From Actinocrispum wychmicini (GTDB lineage Bacteria; Actinomycetota; Actinomycetes; Mycobacteriales; Pseudonocardiaceae): a DNA stretch of 64,000 bases. Under the pieces are notes generated by a model that did no database searches, was not told where the DNA came from, and was given only the letters and a program-made list of their open reading frames with translations. Below are positions 9,131 to 16,075 of this stretch, one piece after another. Location of the stretch: contig NZ_SLWS01000002.1 in the NCBI RefSeq assembly GCF_004345645.1, positions 868,001 to 932,000 of the forward strand. The letters run 5' to 3'. Position 1 is the stretch's first letter; the number at the start of each line of letters is the position of its first letter. Made by a program: the position numbers and the translations under genes.

Positions 9131-10132
9131 CTAGAGCGTGAATCCGGCCGGGAAGGGATCGGTCGGATCCAGCAGGTACTGGCCCATTCCGGTGATCCAG
9201 GCCCGGCCGGTGACCGTCGGGACGACCGCCGGCAGGTCACCCACGGTCGTCTCGCCGATCAGCCGGCCGGTGAACCGGGTGCCCAGCAGCGACTCGTTCA
9301 CGAAGTCCTCCTGCACGCCGAGCATGCCGCGGGTGTGCAGCTGGGCCAGCCGCGCGGACGTGCCCGTGCCGCACGGCGAGCGGTCGAACCAGCCGGGGTG
9401 GATCACCATCGCGTTCCGCGAGTCGCTGCCGTTCACACCGGGCGCGACGAGCTGGACGTGCTTGCAGCCGGCGATGTCCGGGTCGGCGGGATGGACCGGA
9501 CGGCGTTGCTCGTTGATGGCGGCCATGATGTCCAGGCCGGTGGCCAGCATCCGGTCCTTGTCCGCCCGGTCGAACGGAATGCCGAGGTCGGCGATGGGCA
9601 GGATGGCGTAGAAGTTGCCGCCGTAGGCCATGTCGTAGGTGACGTCGCCGACGTCCGGCACCTTCACCCGGGCGTCCAGCTCCAGCGTGAACGACGGCAC
9701 GTTCTGGATGGTCACCGCCTCGGCGCGGCCGTCGGTCACCTTGACTTCGGCGGTGACCAGCCCGGCCGGGGTGTCCAGCCGGACCGTGGTGACCGGGGAC
9801 GTCACCGTGACCATGCCCGTCTCCACCAGGACGGTCGCCACGCCGATGGTCCCGTGCCCACACATCGGCAGGCAGCCGGACACCTCGATGTACAGCACGC
9901 CCATGTCCGCGTCCGGTCTGGTCGGCGGCTGGAGGATCGCGCCGCTCATCGCCGCGTGCCCACGCGGCTCGTTGACCAGAAACTGCCGGATATGGTCGAG
10001 ATTCTCCATGAAATACAGTCGCCTGGCCGCCATTGTGTCGCCGGGAATCACGCCGACTCCGCCGGTGATCACCCGCGTCGGCATGCCTTCGGTGTGCGAG
10101 TCGACCGCACTGAAATACCGGTTCGCCCGCAC
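9131..10132 (-). CDS. 4-hydroxyproline 2-epimerase (proline racemase family)
   Basis: The enzyme converts trans-4-hydroxy-L-proline to cis-4-hydroxy-D-proline, the entry step of bacterial hydroxyproline catabolism. The ~333-residue protein carries both catalytic cysteines of true racemases/epimerases: LPMCGHGTIG (~residue 90) and DRSPCGTGTSARLA (~residue 254). That argues against the 3-hydroxyproline dehydratase branch, in which one of them is replaced. The GTG at 10130-10132 is chosen because GGAGG lies 5 nt upstream inside the end of the preceding gene; only one base separates that gene's stop from this start. It is the last gene of the operon seen here. Confidence 0.88.
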   Translation of the reverse strand: MRANRYFSAVDSHTEGMPTRVITGGVGVIPGDTMAARRLYFMENLDHIRQFLVNEPRGHAAMSGAILQPPTRPDADMGVLYIEVSGCLPMCGHGTIGVATVLVETGMVTVTSPVTTVRLDTPAGLVTAEVKVTDGRAEAVTIQNVPSFTLELDARVKVPDVGDVTYDMAYGGNFYAILPIADLGIPFDRADKDRMLATGLDIMAAINEQRRPVHPADPDIAGCKHVQLVAPGVNGSDSRNAMVIHPGWFDRSPCGTGTSARLAQLHTRGMLGVQEDFVNESLLGTRFTGRLIGETTVGDLPAVVPTVTGRAWITGMGQYLLDPTDPFPAGFTL

Positions 10133-10133
10133 G

Positions 10134-11189
10134 TCACACCTCCAGCGCGCGGCGCATGTCCGCGTCCAGGGCGGCCTTCTGCTCCGCCGACAACGGACCG
10201 CGCGGCGGGCGGCACGGACCGCCATATCGGCCGACGAAATCCATGCCGTACTTGATGGCCTGGACGAACTCGGTCCGAGAATCCCACCGGAACGCGCCGA
10301 CCATCCGCTCGTACACCTGGCGGGCGTCGGCGAGTTTTCCCTGCAGAGCCAGGGTGAACAGCTGGACGGACGTCTCCGGGAACACATTCGGGAATCCGGC
10401 GAACCACCCGGTCGCGCCCATCAGCACGGACTCCAGCAGGACGTCGTCGGCACCGGCCACCACGGTCAGGTCCGGCGCCTTGGCCCGGATTTCGGTGACC
10501 CGCCGGACGTCGCCGGAGAACTCCTTGACCGCCACCACGTTGTCCAGCTGGGCGATCTCGGCGAGGACGGCCGGGGTGAGGTCGACCTTGGTGTCGAACG
10601 GATTGTTGTAGACCATCACCGGCAATCCCACCGCCGCCACCGCGGCGAAGTGATCAATCACCTCTCGGGTATTCGCGCGGTAGAGCGTCGGCGGCAGGCA
10701 CAGGACGCCGTCGGCGCCGTCCTCGGCCGCCAGTTCCGCCCATTGCCGGGCCTGGTGCGAACCGACGCCGTGCACACCGACGACGACAATTCCCTTGTCC
10801 CGCACGGCGTCAATCGCGGTCCGGGCGACCGCCCGACGCTCCTGGTCGGTCAATGACGAGTACTCGCCGAGGGAACCGTTCGGGCCGACACCGTGACATC
10901 CGTTGTCGACGAGCCACCGGCAGTGTTCGGCGTATCGGTCCAGGTCCACTTGGAGACCGGCGGGGGCGCTGGAATCCTCGGTGTAGGGAAGTGCGGTGGC
11001 GACGATGACGCCGTCCAGGTCGTGTCTCGACGTCCCCGTTCGATGATAGTCGGGATCGGGGCGGTTCCTGGCGTCGCCGCCGGGACGCCGCGAATACTGG
11101 TTGTCTTTGGGCGTCCCGGCGGTGGCGTCAGGGACCGCATCCGGCCCGGCTATCGCGGACGGGGACGTCGAGACACGGCCTGATTTCAT
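10134..11189 (-). CDS. DapA-family lyase, probable 1-pyrroline-4-hydroxy-2-carboxylate deaminase
   Basis: This is a Schiff-base (beta/alpha)8 lyase of the dihydrodipicolinate synthase family. In hydroxyproline operons such proteins deaminate 1-pyrroline-4-hydroxy-2-carboxylate to alpha-ketoglutarate semialdehyde. The catalytic Lys is in VVAVKEFSGD (~residue 221) and the conserved Tyr in PVMVYNNPF. Compared with the usual ~300 residues there is an extra N-terminal ~58 residues, basic and Pro/Gly-rich, before the first barrel strand (GVIVATALPY). The start at 11189 is nevertheless supported by a strong GAGGAGGAG just upstream. It sits between the dehydrogenase alpha-like subunit and the epimerase. 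Confidence 0.85.
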   Translation of the reverse strand: MKSGRVSTSPSAIAGPDAVPDATAGTPKDNQYSRRPGGDARNRPDPDYHRTGTSRHDLDGVIVATALPYTEDSSAPAGLQVDLDRYAEHCRWLVDNGCHGVGPNGSLGEYSSLTDQERRAVARTAIDAVRDKGIVVVGVHGVGSHQARQWAELAAEDGADGVLCLPPTLYRANTREVIDHFAAVAAVGLPVMVYNNPFDTKVDLTPAVLAEIAQLDNVVAVKEFSGDVRRVTEIRAKAPDLTVVAGADDVLLESVLMGATGWFAGFPNVFPETSVQLFTLALQGKLADARQVYERMVGAFRWDSRTEFVQAIKYGMDFVGRYGGPCRPPRGPLSAEQKAALDADMRRALEV

Positions 11190-11198
11190 GGCTCCTCC

Positions 11199-12419
11199 TC
11201 AAAGCTCGCCCAGCCGCACGGGGGCGGCGACGGGCCTGCGGTCGGTGAACTGAATTCCGGTGAGGTCCTCGGCATTGCGGGTACACGTCCGCCCCTGGCA
11301 CAGCCCGAGCCCGACCCGGCTGGCCAACTTCACCGCACGCGCCTCGGTCAACTGCCTGTCCGCGATGGCCGCCCGCAACTGTCCGACCGGCACACGTTCG
11401 CACCGGCAGACAATGGTGTCGTCGGCCAGCCAGGTCCGCCATCCCGGTTTGACCGGATACGCTTTCGCCAGCGCGGCGGCGAATCTCCGGCCGTGGCGGA
11501 CCCGCATGAGCGCGCCCCGGGGAATATCGCCGCCCGCGGCGGCGACCCCGGCGACCTCGCCTTCGGCGGCCGCCAGATCCGCGCCGCCGATACCTGTGAT
11601 CTCCCCGGCCGCGAACACGCCGGGAACAGATGTCCCTTGTGCGATGTCCACTGTCACAAATCCGTCCGCCAACGCGCATCCAGCGGCGACAGCCAGTTCA
11701 AGTTGGGGCGTGAACCCATATCCGACGCACACCGCGTCCACCGGGACGTCCTTGCTGTCCCGGACATTCCACTCGGCATCCAACTGCGAGACGGTCGCCC
11801 CACCGGCGCCGACAGCGGTCACCGCGCTCCTGAGCCGATACGGAATTCCGTGGCGCGCGAAGAAAGCCGCGTATCCGGCCAATTCACCGAGTTTGTGCCT
11901 CGCCGCCCACGGATCACCCCACTTCGGCACATTCGCCTCAAGCACACCGACCACCTTGGCGCCAGCCTGGACAAGTGATTTGGTGACGGCGAACAGAAAC
12001 GGCCCGGTCCCACCGACCAGGACCCGGTCACCCACCGCGACCCGTTGCCCCTTCGCCAGCGCCTGAGCCGCGCCGGCCGTGAACACCGTTGGCGTGTCCC
12101 AGCCGGGGAACGGCACCACCCGGTCGTACGCCCCGGTCGCCAGCACGAGCGCGGACGCGTCCACCGTCCGACCCTGCCGGCCCGGCCCGTCCGCCGGCCC
12201 GGTGAGCAGGTGCACCCGCCGCCCCTCCACCGCCCAGACCACAGTGGACGCAAGGTGCTCGACCCCGGGCAGGGTCAGCGTCCGGTCGTAGGGCTGTCGG
12301 AAGTACTGGCCGCCGACCGAAGGCGCTGCGTCGACCAGCAGGACGTGTTTCCCGAAGGCGGCGGCGGCCCGTGCCGCGCTGAGCCCGGCCGGTCCGGCGC
12401 CGACCACCACGATGGTCAT
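11199..12419 (-). CDS. FAD/[2Fe-2S] subunit of D-hydroxyproline dehydrogenase (HcnB-like)
   Basis: This 406-residue flavoprotein has two dinucleotide-binding motifs (VVVGAGPAGLSAARAA at the N-terminus; DRVLVGGTGPFLFAV near residue 135). Its C-terminal BFD-like domain carries an iron-sulphur cysteine set (IVCRCERV ... GLCQGRTC). This architecture matches the alpha subunit of heteromeric D-proline/D-hydroxyproline dehydrogenases and hydrogen-cyanide synthase HcnB. It overlaps the upstream small ferredoxin-like gene by four bases (ATGA) and precedes the DapA-like gene by 9 nt, so the genes are translationally coupled. Confidence 0.87.
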   Translation of the reverse strand: MTIVVVGAGPAGLSAARAAAAFGKHVLLVDAAPSVGGQYFRQPYDRTLTLPGVEHLASTVVWAVEGRRVHLLTGPADGPGRQGRTVDASALVLATGAYDRVVPFPGWDTPTVFTAGAAQALAKGQRVAVGDRVLVGGTGPFLFAVTKSLVQAGAKVVGVLEANVPKWGDPWAARHKLGELAGYAAFFARHGIPYRLRSAVTAVGAGGATVSQLDAEWNVRDSKDVPVDAVCVGYGFTPQLELAVAAGCALADGFVTVDIAQGTSVPGVFAAGEITGIGGADLAAAEGEVAGVAAAGGDIPRGALMRVRHGRRFAAALAKAYPVKPGWRTWLADDTIVCRCERVPVGQLRAAIADRQLTEARAVKLASRVGLGLCQGRTCTRNAEDLTGIQFTDRRPVAAPVRLGEL

Positions 12420-12637
12420 GGGCGGGTCCTGATTTCGTCTCCCTCGGCCAGGACCCGTTGGCAGGCACGGACATCCTGGATCCCGTTCACCACGACGACA
12501 CAGGCGAAGCAGACCCCGATGCCGCAGAACAGGACCCCTGGCAGGACAGCGCCGATCGTCTGCCCCGGCCGGGCATGGACCGCACGCCCGTCGACAGTCA
12601 CCTGCACAGTGCCAGTCACTGCTGCGCCGTCCTTCAT
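12416..12637 (-). CDS. Small [2Fe-2S] ferredoxin-like subunit of D-hydroxyproline dehydrogenase (HcnA-like)
   Basis: This 73-residue protein has a C-x4-C-x2-C-x12-C pattern (CGIGVCFAC ... RAC), the plant-type [2Fe-2S] arrangement of HcnA and sarcosine-oxidase-associated subunits. It should pass electrons between the two flavin subunits. It overlaps both neighbours by four bases (ATGA at 12634-12637 and 12416-12419), a compact three-subunit cassette. Confidence 0.88.
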   Translation of the reverse strand: MKDGAAVTGTVQVTVDGRAVHARPGQTIGAVLPGVLFCGIGVCFACVVVVNGIQDVRACQRVLAEGDEIRTRP

Positions 12638-13773
12638 GCCATCACCCCTGCCCGATCCACCCGGAACGGCTCCGGATCCACCGCCGGCGCCCGTTCCAGA
12701 TACAAGTCCGCCAGCAACTGTCCGGTGCCCGCGGCCAGCACGATCCCCGCTCCTTCATGCCCGGTCACGTGCCACAGTCCGGGCACCCGCGGATCCGGCC
12801 CGATGACCGGCAGGTGGTCCGGCGCGTACGGCCTGAACCCGCCGTACGCCCGCATCACCGGCACGTCGGCCAACCCGGGGAACAGCCGGACCGCCTTGCG
12901 CGCCAGCACCCGCAGCACCTCGACCCGGATCGTGTCGTCGAAGCCGACCCGTTCCCGGCTGGACCCGACCAGCACCGAACCGGCCATTGTGGACTCCACC
13001 ACGGTCGAGGTCTGCAGCTCGGCCGCTGAACTGCCGACCGCGCCGACATAGTCCGCGTCGTAGACCTTGTGGCGGACCTGGATGCCCATCGGCCGAGCGG
13101 TGACCAGGATCACCCCGCGTCGCGGCTGGACATTGATCGGCGCGCCCACGGCCGCGCTGAACTCCCCTGCCCATGGCCCGCACGCGTTCACCACCGCACC
13201 ACACGCGATGAACCCCGCCGACGTCACGACTCCGCCAGGTCGAAGCCCGAGGGCGGTGACACCAGCCCGCACCTCACCACCGCGCCTGCGGACCGCGGCG
13301 AGCAATGTCGTGGCCGCGAGCACGGGTTGCAACTGGGCGTCTTCCGGGTAGAACACGGCCGCGTCGAGATCCCGGGTCAGGTCCGGTTCGTACTCGTACG
13401 GGTCCATCACGACCTCGGCGCGGACGCCGACGGCCCGTTGTCGTGCTGCGAACTCCAGCAGCTCATCCCCGTGCGCGGTCGCGACGACCAGTCCGCCTTT
13501 CGGCTGCCACTCGACTTCGGCGACATGTCCAAGTTCGGACCTCAGTTCGTCGAGCAGCCGCGGCCAGCGCGCCAGTGACGCCTGGGCCAGCACCAGTTCC
13601 GGGCCGGGTGCCTTGTCCGAGATCAGGAGGTTGCCCTCGCCAGCCGCCGTGGTGCCCGAGGCCGGTCCGGCGCGGTCCAGCACAAGCACTTCAACGCCGG
13701 CCGCGGTCAGCGCTTCGGCGCAGGCGGCACCGATCACGCCCGCGCCGACCACCACCACGTCCGGATGCTCCAT
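12634..13773 (-). CDS. FAD-dependent D-amino-acid oxidoreductase subunit (HcnC-like beta subunit of D-hydroxyproline dehydrogenase)
   Basis: This is a DAO-family flavoprotein of about 379 residues. The N-terminal Rossmann motif is VVVGAGVIGAACAEAL, with an Asp-terminated second strand (VLVLD). A C-terminal FAD segment (AYGGFRPYAPDHLPVIG ... HEGAGIVLAAGTG) is typical of glycine/sarcosine/D-proline oxidases. It likely oxidises cis-4-hydroxy-D-proline to the pyrroline. The ATG at 13771-13773 is preferred over a GTG three codons upstream. It is the first structural gene after the XRE-cupin regulator. Confidence 0.87.
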   Translation of the reverse strand: MEHPDVVVVGAGVIGAACAEALTAAGVEVLVLDRAGPASGTTAAGEGNLLISDKAPGPELVLAQASLARWPRLLDELRSELGHVAEVEWQPKGGLVVATAHGDELLEFAARQRAVGVRAEVVMDPYEYEPDLTRDLDAAVFYPEDAQLQPVLAATTLLAAVRRRGGEVRAGVTALGLRPGGVVTSAGFIACGAVVNACGPWAGEFSAAVGAPINVQPRRGVILVTARPMGIQVRHKVYDADYVGAVGSSAAELQTSTVVESTMAGSVLVGSSRERVGFDDTIRVEVLRVLARKAVRLFPGLADVPVMRAYGGFRPYAPDHLPVIGPDPRVPGLWHVTGHEGAGIVLAAGTGQLLADLYLERAPAVDPEPFRVDRAGVMA

Positions 13774-13782
13774 TGCGGCCAC

Positions 13783-13800
13783 CGTTCATTAAAACGAACG
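13783..13800. promoter_or_regulatory. Small inverted repeat upstream of the hydroxyproline dehydrogenase genes
   Basis: CGTTC (13783-13787) and GAACG (13796-13800) flank an AT-rich 8-bp spacer. They lie in the only gap between the regulator and the structural genes, right upstream of the start at 13773. It may be an internal promoter/operator for the XRE-cupin protein; this is inferred from position. Confidence 0.4.
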
Positions 13801-13813
13801 AGACTGAGCGTAG

Positions 13814-14407
13814 CTAGCGGCTCACGCAGCTGGCAAGCACCGAGACGACCTGATCCGACGGGTACTGCAACAGCAGCACCGACACCACCGGCTCCTCGTC
13901 CGCGGTCGAGTAGACGTGTGGCTGGTCGGCCGGGAAACAGACGTAGTCGCCGGCGTCGAGCACGTACGGCTCGTTCGGCGGCCCGACCTGTAGCCGTCCT
14001 GAGGTCACCACCACGTGCTCCAGCCCGGGATGGCCGGCCGAGTGCTGTACCGCGCCGGGCCGGACCCGTTGGTCGTACAGTTCGAACACGGTGTCCTGCA
14101 GGTCGAGCCGCCGGAACATGCGCAGGTCCACCGCGACGCTGCTGAGCACGTCCAGGCCCGCGCCGCGGACCAGGACCACCTCCGGCGCCGTCCGCTCGGT
14201 CAGCAGGGTCGACACCGGCACCTGAAAGGCGTTCGACAAACTGAACACGGTTTCGATGGTCGGGTTGCCTGTGCCGGACTCCAGCTGGGACAGCGTGCCC
14301 TTGGCGATGCCCGAGCGCCTGGCGAGTTCGGACATGGACAGGCCGGCCTGCGCGCGCAGCGCCCTGAGGTTCGCGGCCAGCACCTGACCAGCTTGTTCCT
14401 TCACCAC
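13814..14407 (-). CDS. XRE-family regulator with C-terminal cupin domain
   Basis: This 197-residue regulator is probably the local control protein of hydroxyproline catabolism. The N-terminal HTH is of XRE type (LRALRAQAGLSMSELARR, then GIAKGTLSQLESGTGNPTIET, residues ~14-52). The C-terminal half is a cupin sensor (HPGLEHVVVTSGRLQVG; LDAGDYVCFPADQPHVY). XRE-cupin proteins typically bind a small metabolite of the pathway beside which they are encoded. It is first in the operon, on the same strand as the catabolic genes. A GTG start is used. Confidence 0.9.
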   Translation of the reverse strand: MVKEQAGQVLAANLRALRAQAGLSMSELARRSGIAKGTLSQLESGTGNPTIETVFSLSNAFQVPVSTLLTERTAPEVVLVRGAGLDVLSSVAVDLRMFRRLDLQDTVFELYDQRVRPGAVQHSAGHPGLEHVVVTSGRLQVGPPNEPYVLDAGDYVCFPADQPHVYSTADEEPVVSVLLLQYPSDQVVSVLASCVSR

Positions 14408-14496
14408 CAGGGCCTCCTCGCGCTCGCCCGCACGAGGCTACCCAACCGCGCCCGGATAAGCTTGGTCGTCCGGCGCTTGCAGAGGTTAGGAAGATC

Positions 14497-16038
14497 ATGG
14501 CCGAGGCCGCTTTCATCTCCACGACCATCCCTTACGTGAACGCGCAGCCGCACCTGGGGCACGCGTTCGAGTACAGCCAGGCCGACGCGTACGCGCGGCA
14601 CATGGCCAGCCAGGGCATGGACGTCTACTTCCTGAGCGGCTCGGACGAGAACAGCCTCAAGAACGTGCTCGCCGCGGAGAAGGAAGGCATCACCGCGCGC
14701 GAACTCGTCGACCGCAACGTGGTGTTCTTCGAGCGGATGGCCGACGACCTCCAGGTCCGGTTGCGCCGGTTCATCCGGACCAGCGTCGACCAGGACCACC
14801 TCGACGGCGCCGTGGAGATCTGGCAGCGGATGGCCGCCCGCGGCGACATCTACGCCAAGGACTACGAGGGCCTGTACTGCGTGGGCTGCGAACAGTTCTA
14901 CACGCCGGCCGAACTGGTCGACGGCAAGTGCCCGGAGCACTTCACCGTGCCGGACCTGGTCAGCGAGCGGAACTACTTCTTCCGGCTGTCCAACTACCAG
15001 GACGCCCTGCTCGCCGCGTTGGAGTCCGGCGAGCTGAAGGTGGTCCCGGAGTCGCGGCTGAACGAGGTCACCAGCTTCGTGCGGTCCGGCCTGGAGGACA
15101 TCTCGATCTCCCGCTCGACCGGCCGCGCCCGCGGCTGGGGCATCCCGGTGCCGGGCGACGACAACCAGGTGATGTACGTCTGGATCGACGCGCTGACCAA
15201 CTACACCAACGCCCTTGGCTGGACCCGGGACGCCGACGAGTACCAGCGGTACTGGGTGGACGCGGCCAAGCGGGTGCACGTGGTCGGCAAGGGCGTGACC
15301 CGGTTCCACGCCGTGTACTGGCCGGCGATGCTGATGTCGGCCGGCCTGAAGATGCCGACCGAGGTGGTCGTGCACGGCTACATCACCGCGGCCGGCCAGA
15401 AGCTCAGCAAGACGACCGGCAACGTGATCGACCCGACCAACCTGATCGAGCGGTTCGGCTCGAACGCGGTCCGTTACTTCCTGCTGGCCGAGTTCTCCCC
15501 GTTCATCGACGGCGACTTCAGCGAAGAACGCCTGATCGCCCGGTACAACGCGGATCTGGCGAACGGCATGGGGAACCTGCTGTCCCGCGCGACGAGCATG
15601 ACCGTCCGTTACCGCGACGGCGTGGTGCCCGCGCCGAGCGAGATCGGCGACCCGGAGCGCGCGCTCGCCGAGCAGCTCGTCGCGTCCGAGCAGGCGTCGG
15701 TCGCCGCGATGGCCGGCTACGACCACCGCGAAGCACTGGCCCGGATCTGGGACCTGGTCCGCCGGACCAACGCGTACGTCGACGAGCGGGCCCCGTGGCA
15801 CCTGGCCAAGGACGAGGCCCAGGCGTCCACATTGGACACGACACTGCACTACCTGGTGGCCGCGATCCGCCAGCTGGGCCGGCTGTTGCTGCCGTTCCTG
15901 CCGCAGGCCGCCGACGCGATCATCCGCACCCTGGGCGCCGAACCGGACAAGGTGCCGGGCGCGGCGAACTGGCTGGACTCCCTCACCGGCGTCCAGGTCA
16001 CCAAGTCCCCCGCGCTGTTCCCCCGGATCGAGGCCTGA
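14497..16038 (+). CDS. metG: Methionyl-tRNA synthetase (short form, atypical KLSKT loop)
   Basis: The enzyme charges tRNA-Met. The 513-residue protein has the class I HIGH equivalent PHLGH (residues 18-22) and a CP-domain Cys cluster (YCVGCEQFY ... GKCPEH). The KMSKS-type loop reads KLSKTTGN (~residue 302). There is no C-terminal tRNA-binding (Arc1p-like) domain, as in many actinobacterial enzymes. The ATG at 14497 has a purine-rich AGGTTAGGAA 5-14 nt upstream. It is a lone gene between the hydroxyproline operon and the acylase. The Met-to-Leu and Ser-to-Thr changes in the loop raise the possibility that this is a second copy; the genome would have to be checked. Confidence 0.92.
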   Translation: MAEAAFISTTIPYVNAQPHLGHAFEYSQADAYARHMASQGMDVYFLSGSDENSLKNVLAAEKEGITARELVDRNVVFFERMADDLQVRLRRFIRTSVDQDHLDGAVEIWQRMAARGDIYAKDYEGLYCVGCEQFYTPAELVDGKCPEHFTVPDLVSERNYFFRLSNYQDALLAALESGELKVVPESRLNEVTSFVRSGLEDISISRSTGRARGWGIPVPGDDNQVMYVWIDALTNYTNALGWTRDADEYQRYWVDAAKRVHVVGKGVTRFHAVYWPAMLMSAGLKMPTEVVVHGYITAAGQKLSKTTGNVIDPTNLIERFGSNAVRYFLLAEFSPFIDGDFSEERLIARYNADLANGMGNLLSRATSMTVRYRDGVVPAPSEIGDPERALAEQLVASEQASVAAMAGYDHREALARIWDLVRRTNAYVDERAPWHLAKDEAQASTLDTTLHYLVAAIRQLGRLLLPFLPQAADAIIRTLGAEPDKVPGAANWLDSLTGVQVTKSPALFPRIEA

Positions 16039-16040
16039 CA

Positions 16041-16069
16041 CCGCGGCGAGCCCGTCAGGCTCGCCGCGG
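16041..16069. terminator. Bidirectional terminator between metG and the acylase gene
   Basis: CCGCGGCGAGCC (16041-16052) and GGCTCGCCGCGG (16058-16069) make a perfect 12-bp stem with a 5-nt loop between convergent genes. Confidence 0.88.
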
Positions 16070-16075
16070 CTGTCG

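Noticed and set aside
14401..16041. Long open frame antisense to metG
   Set aside because: Its translation is low-complexity Arg/Val/Gly/His without domains and it lies exactly over a clear synthetase gene; typical third-position GC artefact.
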